DNA of 64,000 bases from Teratosphaeria epicoccoides. Taxonomy: Eukaryota > Ascomycota > Dothideomycetes > Mycosphaerellales > Teratosphaeriaceae. The notes below the pieces were generated by a model. It saw only the letters and a program-made list of their open reading frames with translations. It had not been told where the DNA came from and made no database searches. The position numbers and the translations under genes are program-made. The DNA is taken from assembly GCA_021401465.1 (NCBI GenBank), contig JADDMT010000093.1, forward strand, positions 53,132 to 117,131. The letters are read 5' to 3'. Every line of letters begins with the position of its first letter. Position 1 is the first letter of the stretch. Positions 33,652 through 43,632 of the stretch are shown piece after piece.

Positions 33652-35218
33652 ATGTTAAATCCGCTCGCGAGCGAGCAGTACAACTGGCAGGACAGACTCG
33701 ATCTCAAGCGGCCTGGCGAACCTCTGGAAAAGTCGAGAAAGCCGCCAAAGCAACATCGCCGATCTACAATACCCCTTGTGAGAATCACCGAGCTGGTTGA
33801 GATCGACGAGCTGGATGCAGATGACAATGATGAGGACGACGAGCATGAGGACGACTCGCACGTGTACAGGGCACCGAAAGGGTGGATCTGCAAGGTCTGC
33901 GGCGATGATAAGGACGAGATGGGAGAGGCGCTCGTGCTGTGTCACATGTGTGGCAAAGCTGGGTACTGCTCTACGGAGTGCATGCGAGCGGTGAGATTAG
34001 CCTGACGATTCCCCTGTCTCACCACAACTAATTACGTGACCTGAGATTGCACACGAGCATGTGTCTGACCGTCGCATTGCAGGATCGAATTTTCCATTCG
34101 CCAAGTTGCAGAAGACCAGTGGCTCCACATTTCGACCCAACGAAGATCACGAAAGATCCGAAAGCGCAATGTGACAATTGCTGCGATCTGAAATCCAAAC
34201 TTGATCTTCCTGGCCTTGTGCTCTGCTCGAGATGTGGCAAGGCGCAATATTGCAGCGTCGAGTGCCAAGAGGAGCATTATCGGGAGCACCAGAATTTACC
34301 TTGCAAGCGGCCAGACAGTGCAGAGATCGAGCAGAAGCCTGAGCACGAAGCCGGCCGTATCGAGCAAGATGCACCAGAGGAGATCGAAGTGGACGAGACG
34401 CCTTGGTATCGAGCTCCCGACGGTCGAATTGGATGCTACCTTTGCTCAAATTGTTCGGCCCAGAGACATCTCGATGGTGGGCGGCTCAGCCTCTGCAGCG
34501 ATTGTGGCAAGGCGCAGTACTGCTCTTCCCGCTGTCGACGGGCTCATAAGGAGAAGCATAAACCTCGCTGCAAGCCGCCCAAGGCACCCGAATTTGACAA
34601 GTCGAGACGCAGCAAAGACGTACACTCGAAATGCAATAATTGCATGGCCGGCCGCGAGAAGGTGATCGACGACGGTCCGCTCGTGCTTTGTCCGATTTGC
34701 AGCAAGGCTCAGTATTGTAGCTCGCCGTGCCTGGAGAGCGTAAGTCTAATTTGTATCTGTTTGCAGAGGTCACGCTAGTGCTGATGTCGGGTAGCACTAT
34801 GTCGAGCATCAACACGTTTGTTGCGCCTCTGCTAAGGATCGAGCGAGCGACGACGACGACGGCGACAAGGGCCAGGACGCACATCAAAGTGACACGTAAG
34901 TGGAAGCCAACGTGGCTGAGAGTAGATTCCCTTGTCAGACACTGACGTCCATCGTGAAGAGAGGAGGGGTACTACGACGAGGCGAGCCAGATGGATCCTA
35001 TTCTGGCTGGTTCCATGGCCAACGAGCATCAGCAATGCCTCTCGAGCTCAAACAAGAACTACAATGGATCCGTGTCGGAATTGCTGATCGACAGCAACGT
35101 CGGAGACGTGCGTGGTTTCCGACCTTGGCAGCTGCGGCATGTAGAGTACTTGATCGTTTTCGGAGAGCAGTCGCCACCTGCCTGGGTACACTCCCAGAAC
35201 CTTCTCGGCGCGCATTAG
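33652..35218 (+). CDS. Protein with four tandem MYND zinc fingers
   Basis: Exons 33652-33990, 34083-34739, 34795-34895 and 34960-35218 fit in frame with introns of 92, 55 and 64 bp, giving 451 residues to TAG 35218. After an acidic stretch come four MYND-type C-C-C-C-YC-C-H-C fingers: CKVCGDD..LCHMCGKAGYC, CDNCCDL..LCSRCGKAQYC, CYLCSNC..LCSDCGKAQYC and CNNCMAG..LCPICSKAQYC. The two linkers between fingers 1-2 and 3-4 share a PxFDxxKxxKD motif, so pairs probably arose by duplication. MYND fingers usually bind proline-rich peptides. After the fingers an ordered block reads FRPWQLRHVEYLIVFGEQS. The frame stays open beyond the TAG (KAKIEKFWAANQYLQAFIRV) straight into the next entry. Upstream, an acceptor at 33634 suggests that this ATG is internal. 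Confidence 0.7.
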
Positions 35219-35344
35219 AAGGCCAAGATCGAGAAGTTCTGGGCGGCCAACCAATATCTGCAAGCATTCATTAGAGTTCCGGGCCTTGGGTACGGAGAGC
35301 CGCGCGGGCGGACCTTCCGGCCGCATATCAATGCTGGGAAGCTC

Positions 35345-37012
35345 ATGGAAGATGGCCGTGTCCTGGAATTCGAGACGAGATTAGTGAAGTTCTGGAGCGA
35401 AGATGGGAGATGCTGCAGATCGATCCACGAAGTGCAGCGGCTTGGCGGTGATTTGACTGCTCGCTGGAACGCAGAGCTCCGCAAATACTGGCAGACTGTG
35501 AAGTGGGCTATGCACATGCTCGGGTGCAGCCAACTACCGATGGATTTCTTCGACATCGATCCATCCTCGTATAATCCTTATCGCCCGCGACCGGCAGGGG
35601 CTTCACCCGATTGTCCACCCCAGTCTGCCGAAGGTCAAATGGAGTTGGTAATTCAACAACTTGAGGGGCGGCAAGCATCGTGTCCGAAGGTATCCGATAG
35701 CAGAAGTGGGGATAATGGTATAGCGACGTCTCCCGCTCGGCCACCGATCTCCATCCGCATCAGAAAAGGGAAGGCTACTTCTACTACCAAGACTGGTACT
35801 AATGCGTCGCCGACACAAGAGAAGGGTGACAGCGAGGATGTGGCGTCGCTGAGGGAGCTGCTAGCCAGGACGGAGAGAACGGAGGCGGAAGCGAAGTACT
35901 ATGAGGAGCAAGTGCTGACTACATCACAAGGCTTGAGCCAGATGCAGGCTGAGAAGGAGGGTCGCGATGACGAGGCGAAACGGCGAAAGCTGGAACAAGA
36001 CGTGCAGCAATGGACGGCGGTCAAAGAAGGTCTCTTGGCTGAAGGCGAGTCGAGAGGCGTTTGCACTGCTGCTTCGCGCCAGAAACAGCGCTTCTCTGCT
36101 GATGGATTCGATCTGGACCAGATGGAGCAGGCGATGGCTGCAAGTCGTGCTGAGCAGCAGGGGGCGGGGCGAGGAATGGGCCGAGCGTGGAGGGTTGCAA
36201 CGCCACTGCTGCCGAATCCTGATAAGAACAGAGGAACACCGCATGCCAGTGCCGGATGGCCAACCGGGAGATTGTTGGCGGAGGAGCGATTGGCCGTGGT
36301 AGAAGACAGTCGTGTAGATGAAGCGCTGGCAGATGATGTTTGCAATGCTCCTCTTTCGCGACAGAATCGGCGCATTTCTGACGATGGGTTCGGTCTGGAT
36401 CAGATGGCGCGGGCGACGGCTGCTAGTCGTGCCGAGCAGGGTGGGAAACAGCCCCAGAAGGCATCGGAGATGTCGGAGGAAGAAGCGCTGCGCAAGGCTA
36501 TTGAGATGAGCTTGCAGGCGGATCCTGTGGAGGACTGCCCGCTACCGCTTGCCAGTGCTGGCGAGGGTGGGAAACAGCAGCGCAAGGCGTCGGAAATTTC
36601 GGAGGACGAGGCACTGCGCAGGGCTATAGAGATGAGTCTGCAGCTCGCTGAACCGGTTGCTGCTGCGAGTGGGGAGTCGTCGTCGTCGTTCAGTGACGGG
36701 GGCTCTGATTTCGCGGGCTCGGAGTCGGGGATGGAGATTGATGGGGCGGGCTCACCGAGCTCGAGCGAACTAGAAGATCCAACGAAAGATCCGGCAACTG
36801 TGGACGAAAAGATGTCGCGAGATGAAGATTCTAATGAACATTTTGAGCGAGAGGACGTGGTGGATCTGTCTTCGTCCGTAGGTGCGGCGTCCGATGGGGC
36901 AACTGCTCCCGAGCGTGCTTCTGACGGCAGGCGTAGTCTTCGCAGGTCGGCGGGCTACTCGGATCTTCGAGCGGATGTGGAGGGTGAGGAGGGGGAGGAC
37001 GAGCAGATGTGA
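35345..37012 (+). CDS. Coiled-coil protein with four UIM-like motifs; likely 3' part of the MYND gene
   Basis: The frame is open from 35219, directly after the TAG of the MYND gene and in the same frame; 35345 is the first ATG after that stop. From this ATG it has 555 residues. A folded-looking block (RLVKFWSEDGRCCRSIHEVQ, WNAELRKYWQTVKWAMHML) is followed by a coiled coil (RTEAEAKYYEEQV, AKRRKLEQDVQQW). Four helices then match the ubiquitin-interacting-motif pattern: MEQAMAASRAE, MARATAASRAE, EEEALRKAIEMSLQ and EDEALRRAIEMSLQ. A 40-50-residue unit around them is repeated (R..R.S.DGF.LDQM..A.AASRAEQ). The C-terminus is acidic with Ser runs. UIMs bind ubiquitin chains, so with the upstream MYND fingers a ubiquitin-linked adaptor is a reasonable but untested idea. 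Confidence 0.65.
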   Translation: MEDGRVLEFETRLVKFWSEDGRCCRSIHEVQRLGGDLTARWNAELRKYWQTVKWAMHMLGCSQLPMDFFDIDPSSYNPYRPRPAGASPDCPPQSAEGQMELVIQQLEGRQASCPKVSDSRSGDNGIATSPARPPISIRIRKGKATSTTKTGTNASPTQEKGDSEDVASLRELLARTERTEAEAKYYEEQVLTTSQGLSQMQAEKEGRDDEAKRRKLEQDVQQWTAVKEGLLAEGESRGVCTAASRQKQRFSADGFDLDQMEQAMAASRAEQQGAGRGMGRAWRVATPLLPNPDKNRGTPHASAGWPTGRLLAEERLAVVEDSRVDEALADDVCNAPLSRQNRRISDDGFGLDQMARATAASRAEQGGKQPQKASEMSEEEALRKAIEMSLQADPVEDCPLPLASAGEGGKQQRKASEISEDEALRRAIEMSLQLAEPVAAASGESSSSFSDGGSDFAGSESGMEIDGAGSPSSSELEDPTKDPATVDEKMSRDEDSNEHFEREDVVDLSSSVGAASDGATAPERASDGRRSLRRSAGYSDLRADVEGEEGEDEQM

Positions 37013-38644
37013 AGTTTGTGTCGTTGTGAAGCCCTTTGCGGCTCTGGTTTTTCATGAATTTTTACTTCGCTTTGGCTGAAAATGCGGTATACTCGATTCA
37101 TCAGCTGTGGCTTGTGCAATTAATCGCTCGACTGTTGGTGTCTTGTATTCTGCGACGTTGCGGTCATTTCCGGAGAGTACGTAGACTTGCCTGATGGGAG
37201 TCACCATGGTCGATGGCGCGGAAGAGATGAGGTCAGATCGAGGCTCATTGAGAAGTAGGGCCCGCAGTGGTTCCTGAGGTTGTTCTATGCAGTCGGTGGC
37301 GTGTGGAGCCCATCCTGTATGCTGCCGCCCCACTGGTGATGGCTTGGCGAGCAAGCGTCGCCCAGGTTTTGCGAATGCCAAGCTCAAGCCGCGTCGCAGA
37401 TCATCATCTCCCCAGAATATGTACTGCCATGCGGAACATCAGAAACATGTTGGCTTGTGCAAGCGCACGGTTGAAACACGGCTTGCATGACAGTGTATCG
37501 ACGAGCAACGATGTTGTGACCCGTGGGGAGTGACAACGCCGGTCGCAGATGTCTTGTGCTCGGATTGTGATCAATAATCTTCTGTCTCACGGTGCATATG
37601 CCGTCTGGCAGCATACCTACTCGCTCTGCTACTGCTGTACCAGTAGCATGGTAGCGCAGGACAACAGGTGGCGGGGCAGGGGCGACGCTGCAGGAGGTCT
37701 CACCAGCCACACGATAGTGCCGCACGGGGCAGAGCTTAATTTCCACCGACAAGGCAGGCGCCACAGCATACAAGGCAGGAACGCCAACTTTATTTGATGG
37801 CTGGTTGCTGCGGCGATGGGGGGGGGAGGAGGGGGCTAGATTGGTGTACCGTGTTGGTCTCTGCTCGATGTGGGATCGACGATCGCACGTGCACGTCCAT
37901 TGTCCGAGACGGTGTGCTTGGTCGTGCTGCCACACGTACAACGTGGCTACAAAAGCGCAAATTGCGGTGGTATAGCGCGGCTCGGCTGCCTGCAGATATC
38001 GGGCAGGGCAACGAATAGTCTTGTGCTTACAATGCCTGAACCTGGCACGAACGCTCCATGAAGTCATGTCTGGGTCTTGCCCGCGCCGCTAGCGTGCTGC
38101 AAAAGCGAGCACTAGCGTGTATTGAGCGCGACAATCTTGGCCACGCATGTGGGTGCCTGGGAGGTTGTCGGAAAGCAATGCGGTTGCCCAAATTAACGAG
38201 CGATTTTGCGGCGTTGACTTGGACGAGTAGGAGCAACGAGACACGACATGGCTCATCTGTCATGGCAAGCACATGCGCATACGGTATAGTGCGTGTCGTC
38301 ACGAGCGAGATGCCGGCAAAGCGTTCGCGCAGCTGCGTGGATGCAGACCATTGACGGTGACCGTGGTCCCAGTGCCCCAGTGCGCTTGCTTCACAAGATC
38401 ACTCTTCATCATCTTAGTTCCTGCCGCCAACCTCACAAGCCACTTCTTAAAACAGACAACTTCCCAGATCCTGTCTCCGTTTACCCTTCTCTCCCACACA
38501 GAGTTCCTTGCGCGCCAGCACACGTTATCATCAAGGTACAGCTCCATCATCAGTACCAGGCACAGATCGACCATCAAACATCTCAACCCATTGAATTCAT
38601 TGCACACCACTCGGTCACCGACCACAGACACACGCGCCACCACA
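37013..38644. other. Gene-poor stretch upstream of the CFEM gene
   Basis: A 227-codon minus-strand frame (38067-37384) has no recognisable feature and is treated as chance. A short G-run lies near 37817. The last 200 bp are CA/TC-rich (CACTTCTTAAAACAGACAAC and similar) and probably form the 5' UTR of the CFEM gene. Confidence 0.4.
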
Positions 38645-39705
38645 ATGAAGACCACCTTCGCCGTCCTCGCAGGCGCCGCTCTGGTTGCCGCTCAGGACCT
38701 CAGCTCCCTCCCACAATGTGGTGTAAGTCTTCCTCGTTCTTCGTGTCTTGCGCACACACGCAGTCCAAGGCCCCTCTGTCGAAACAACCACCTCTGCCAA
38801 ACCGGCAGCGGACAGTTACCTCGCTGATGCGACGCAGCACGTCGCATCCTCGAACAGTCGTGAACCGCGTGCTAACCCCATCCCAGCAAACATGCATCAA
38901 CAACATGATCCAGATCGCCTCCTCCCAGCTCGGCTGCCAAACTGGCAACGTCACATGTTACTGCACCATGCCTGACTTCGGTTATGGTGTTCGCGACTGC
39001 GCCAACGAAGCCTGTCCCAACGAGAGCGACGCAAACACGGTCATCCAGTACGGTGTTACCTACTGCGAAAGTGCGCTGAAACAGTACTCTTCCACCGCCA
39101 GCGGCGCAACTGCCTCTGCCAGTACGTTCGAGCAGAGTTTTATTTCGCCTGCTCTGCATGACTAACCGTGATCCTCAGGTGCCGTGGGCGTTCTCCAGGG
39201 TGCAACCGCGAGCGCAACCAGCTCTGGCAGCGGGAACGACACTGCTGCAGGCGCTGGCACTTCCGCCACCTCCACCGCGACCGTGACTTCGACAGCAAGC
39301 GGCAACAGCACTGAGGACGGTTCCTCTTCCGCCATCACCACCTCAGCTCTGACTGCGCTCGTCTCTGCGTCTGGTTCCTCATACACCACGACTACCGGCT
39401 CGACCACTCTCTCTGGTATCAACGGCGTCGTGGGCGGGTCTGGTGCCTCGGCGACCAGCAGCGGAGCTTCGTCCAGTATGTGTCGCCATATCCCACGTTG
39501 ATCATGTCGCGAGCTGACATTTGCATTAGCCACTGGTGACTCTAGTTCTATGACTAGTCACGCTAGCTCCACCTCCTCTGGCAGTGGCGCCGGCGCCTCG
39601 TCTTCCGCCCACTCGTCGTCCTCCACCTCCTCCGCGGCTGGTGCTATCCAGACTGTTGCACCAGGTCTCATTGGTGCAGGTCTCCTCGCTCTCCTCGCTT
39701 TGTAA
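38645..39705 (+). CDS. CFEM-domain GPI-anchored cell wall/surface protein
   Basis: Four exons (38645-38722, 38887-39121, 39179-39475, 39530-39705) encode 261 residues. Residues 1-17 are a signal peptide (MKTTFAVLAGAALVAAQ). The CFEM domain follows with its eight Cys: LSSLPQCG, QTCINNMIQIASSQLGC, VTCYC, the GVRDCANEAC segment and VTYC. An Asp lies after CYCTMP (DFGYGVRDC), where the heme-ligating Asp sits in heme-binding CFEM proteins. A long Ser/Thr/Gly region, expected to be O-glycosylated, leads to a hydrophobic C-terminus (VAPGLIGAGLLALLAL) after small residues, as in a GPI signal. CFEM proteins act in heme/iron capture, wall structure or host interaction; which applies here is not visible. 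Introns are 164, 57 and 54 bp with clear branch points. Confidence 0.9.
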
Positions 39706-40938
39706 GCGAACGCATGAAAGGGTTGGAGAACAAATTGATATACGTACGCGGATACGGTCGTCATGACGGAGAGTCGGCAATGGTTTCGGGACATTGCCGT
39801 TCCCAAGCGAGAGGAAGAGATGGGATGCTTTTTGCGATGATACCACGAGAGGCACGTTGAGTAATATGTCGCGACGGCCTCTGCATGGCGTCTGGGCTTT
39901 GGCTCAGCGCGCGGTAATCGATATTAATGTTTGGTATAGCAAAAATGGTACGAACGACTTGTGGTATGCCATGGTGGAAATGGGCTGTACTCTGCTCTGC
40001 GACGTCTGTCATCCACTGTGCGATCCGATATGCTGTCATAGCCGGAGACGTGAGGCTATGTCAAGGCGCATTCCAGCTATTGTGACTTTCTGCGTTTTCG
40101 GGTGCGCCGAGACCATAGTTTTACGTAAGCACGGCTGCGCGAGTGATGGGCCAGAGCGGCAACAAGCTAGATGGGCGGCGGCAGGCCTGGCCTGACCGGA
40201 GTCTTGATGAAGCGCATACGTTTCTGGCCCTATGCTATAATCAAAAGGAGGATATGCGCGCCTCCCGTCTATAAGCCCTTCTTCCCCAATCGTGCCAGTC
40301 CGGCACACAGAACAAGAGGCAGTAGCAGCAGCAGCCCAACAATGAATGCTTGTGCTGCTCGGCATTCTGACTCCTGTCACTCTCGCGACTCATCAGACAT
40401 GGGTTGCAGCAATCTCGACACTATCATGGTGAACACCTGCTGAGATTCTCTGCACCGCCCACTCTTCAGCTTCGTCTCGCAGCTTTCTTGCCCACGGGTG
40501 TTCAGTTCAAACTTGGTAAAACTTTGCAAAGCCTTCAAGCGTCTCTCCCTGACCACAGCTTCATACTCATCATGTGCGCCCAGTGCCTTGTACGCATGCG
40601 CCAGTTCGATCAGAGCGCCGATACGGCCGAAAATGGCATCTGCCCAGTCCCCCTCACATTATTATCCAGTACATGACCATCCACCTAAATCCTGCCGGTT
40701 CCTCGTACTTGCATGGCATCGTGCACACTTACCTACACCATTTGGTGCGGTGGGATCATTGACCTGGATGATTGCACAATCACATACACTAATCCCTACG
40801 CTTCTTGTTTCTCATCTGGCTCAGTAGCTCCAAGGCTGAACTCGATACCGCTCATTCTCTTCGGGCCGTGGATGCGCGGGAGATTCCTGGAACTCCGGCA
40901 TGATGTAGTAGCCCTGGTCACCGTCAGCCATTGCACCC
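39706..40938. other. Intergenic region, convergent gene tails
   Basis: The region lies between the 3' end of the CFEM gene and the 3' end of the monooxygenase gene. Open frames up to 145 codons have no recognised motif. Confidence 0.4.
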
Positions 40939-42822
40939 TCACGCCACAAACCCTTCAGCACACCTCACCAAGTCTATCTGCCTCACCTCCCGCACAACCT
41001 GGTTCTGCACCCAGCCATTGCCTAACCAACCCATCGGGTTCGCTTCTGTGCCATCGTCCTCCTCCAGGTACTCGTACTCGTAGTCTTCCCACCTCGGCGA
41101 CCGCAGCGCTTCAATGCAGTGCAGACAACTGCCCGGCCAGAGTCCCGTGACCACATCGCCGCTCTTGCCCTGCCCGTCCTTGCGGTACCATGACTGGCAG
41201 TCGTCCATGAAGACTGTGTCCTTGAAATACGCGTCACAGTACTTCAGGAAATCGGCGACGCGTTCTGGCTTGACGACCATCCGCTTGATCCGCTCTTTCT
41301 GCACTTTCCGGATCGCTTTTACGATGTAATCGCCGGTCGACTGTATCATCATGGTCAAGCTGCCTTCGCCTATGGCGCCGTTGGGACCGAGCATCATGAA
41401 GTAGTTTGGGCAGTTGTGGGTGGCGAGGCTGAGGTAGTTGGTCGCGCGTTTGGACCATTGGTGCTGCAGTGTTGTCCCGTTCAAGCCGATGACTTGGAAG
41501 GGCGGAGCGGCGGAGGCATGGAAGCCTGTTGCGCAGACCAAAACGTCGATCTCGTGGACCTTGCCGTCCTCGGTGACGACGCCGGTTGGTTCGACACGGG
41601 AAATTCTGTCGCGAGTGAAGGTCACGTTCTCTTCGACGAGTGCTTCGAGGAACCCTGGACCTGGAGTGAGGCGACGGCATCCGGGCGAGAAGCCGGGTCT
41701 CAACCATTGGAAGTACTCTGGTTTCCTCTTCAATCTCTCCCGCATGCCGTCTTCGAAATGCTGCCTCGCGCCCTTCTGCATCTCTGTGCCTTTCAGCGTG
41801 ACAGCATGGATGTTGTTGCCTTCTGCCTCGACCAACAGTCTGAATTGCAACCAGGCTTCGGGATCTTGCTCGAATCTCTTGATCTGCTCTTGGTCAAAGG
41901 TGAAATTATCGCCCATGCCCATTTTGTCCTGGATGCTTTGGCCAAGCGGTGGAGAGATCCAGGTACGCGATCGGATGAAGCAGTCGAGTTGGGCGCCGGG
42001 CACCTTTTGCAGTTGAGGGATGATCTGGATGGCACTCGACCCGGATCCAATGACCCCGATCCGTTTGTTCGTAAAGTCATAGTCCTCGTTCCAGCTTGAA
42101 GAGTGCATCACTTCACCCTTGAAGTCCCAAAGACCATCGATGGCAGGCCATTGCCTCGCATTCAGATTCCCTCTTGCCGAGACCAAGACATCGGAGACAT
42201 CCTCGAATACTCCTCCATCCGGCCCTCGAATCTTGACATGCCATTTGCCTTCCTCATCACGCCACTCACAATTCACGACTTCATGCTCCAGCTTCATGAA
42301 CCTGTCAGCTCCGTACTTCCTCGCAGTCGCCTTGATGTACTCTCTGATTTCCCGACTTGGCGCATACAACGAGCTCCAGTCGTGCTTCGGGTTGAATGAA
42401 AATTGGTAAGAATGACTCGGTACGTCACACGCCGCACCAGGATATCGGTTCTCATACCAGGTGCCACCAACGCCAGCATTCTTCTCATAGATTGTCAGCT
42501 CGCAATTCCGCAGCCTTTCTGGGATCCTTATGCCCAGGTAGACGCCTGAGTAGCCTGCACCAATGATAATGACTTTGATAGGTCGTTGATGGTCGACCGG
42601 GACGTCACGAATATGCCATTCAGTAGTGGTCGCTCGTTCTGCGGCGTTTGTGAGAAGGCTCCTGGATGCTGTATCAACGCCATTGCTGCTGTTGGCTACT
42701 GGGCGTTCCGAGACATCGACGCTGGCATGCTGAATATGATTTGAATACACCCATGTCTTGCGATGGCCCTCACCATCGCCGATCTGGACTACAGGTTCTG
42801 GAACATTTGGTATAGCAGACAT
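40939..42822 (-). CDS. Flavin-containing monooxygenase of Baeyer-Villiger type
   Basis: The product is an FAD- and NADPH-dependent enzyme that inserts oxygen next to a carbonyl; the substrate is unknown. One uninterrupted frame starts at ATG 42822 (MSAIPN), 627 residues. Seen: FAD Rossmann motif IIIGAGYSGVYLG (about residues 85-97), the type I BVMO signature GGTWYENRYPGAACDVPSHS, the fingerprint FKGEVMHSSSW (FxGxxxHxxxW with the trailing P replaced), the NADPH Rossmann motif GVIGSGSSAIQI, and the late-domain LVCATGFHAS. An N-terminal extension of about 75 residues precedes the FAD motif. No mono-cluster of biosynthetic genes is present around it, so a catabolic or detoxifying role is as likely as a biosynthetic one. 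Confidence 0.92.
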   Translation of the reverse strand: MSAIPNVPEPVVQIGDGEGHRKTWVYSNHIQHASVDVSERPVANSSNGVDTASRSLLTNAAERATTTEWHIRDVPVDHQRPIKVIIIGAGYSGVYLGIRIPERLRNCELTIYEKNAGVGGTWYENRYPGAACDVPSHSYQFSFNPKHDWSSLYAPSREIREYIKATARKYGADRFMKLEHEVVNCEWRDEEGKWHVKIRGPDGGVFEDVSDVLVSARGNLNARQWPAIDGLWDFKGEVMHSSSWNEDYDFTNKRIGVIGSGSSAIQIIPQLQKVPGAQLDCFIRSRTWISPPLGQSIQDKMGMGDNFTFDQEQIKRFEQDPEAWLQFRLLVEAEGNNIHAVTLKGTEMQKGARQHFEDGMRERLKRKPEYFQWLRPGFSPGCRRLTPGPGFLEALVEENVTFTRDRISRVEPTGVVTEDGKVHEIDVLVCATGFHASAAPPFQVIGLNGTTLQHQWSKRATNYLSLATHNCPNYFMMLGPNGAIGEGSLTMMIQSTGDYIVKAIRKVQKERIKRMVVKPERVADFLKYCDAYFKDTVFMDDCQSWYRKDGQGKSGDVVTGLWPGSCLHCIEALRSPRWEDYEYEYLEEDDGTEANPMGWLGNGWVQNQVVREVRQIDLVRCAEGFVA

Positions 42823-43632
42823 GGCTATGAGCACCCTTGGCTATACGAAAGTAATGAATGGGAGCAAGATAAACGAAGAGCATCAGGCTGCTGACCATAA
42901 CCCATGAGGTCACGTCTGTCGACTCCCGCAGGCATCTTCGGTAAATGTAGAAGCGGAGCCGTGCCCTTTAGCAGATGATTCTGCCGGCATGACAAAGGAT
43001 AGTCGCTGCACATGCTCATATCAGGTGCCCACAAACTTGTCTGTCCATATTAAAAGACATCGAGAGCCACAGCACTGGCTCGCCCGATGCCCGTAAAGGT
43101 GGTGAGCCCTGCCTCTCTGGAATCCCACGGCTGTCCATGACAAAGTCATAGTCATCATGAAGATCGTCCAATACTAGTAGAGGTCGACCTTCGTCATGAA
43201 TCTCTCGTGGTGGGGATTTGCGGAGCACAGTGGCGGGGTACGCAATCAAGAAGTGGTGAGGTGACACCCAAGTACTTCGTACCCGCACCCGTTTTGTTAC
43301 ATGTTAAGTTCGGCGTCATCTGTGTCTCCGTTGAATCGCTTCTGGTGATTTGAATCGAAGGACCAAGCACCACAGACGCGGCGCAAAGCCATTTCCTACT
43401 TTTGGCACAATGGGGATCGCTCCTTTCTGGACTGTACATTCATTAAACTCGTATTGAAGACCAGCAATGCACGTATTGGGTATCATATCCTCTGACGATC
43501 CTCCTCATGCCTTTGTCCTGTGCTCAGAATGCTGATGCAAGAAGTCGCAAGGGAACAGACCACGAGGAAGCAACGCCAAGAATGCCATCCGAGAAACACC
43601 CAATCTGTTGCGGAACGCAATGCAATGAATCA
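42823..43632. other. Intergenic region
   Basis: It holds the promoter of the monooxygenase (left) and the 3' UTR of the GAR-domain gene (right). The minus-strand frames of 80-90 codons have no motif. Confidence 0.4.

Noticed and set aside
37384..38067. 227-codon minus-strand frame
   Set aside because: No domain, signal or splice context; Arg/His/Pro-rich composition typical of chance frames.
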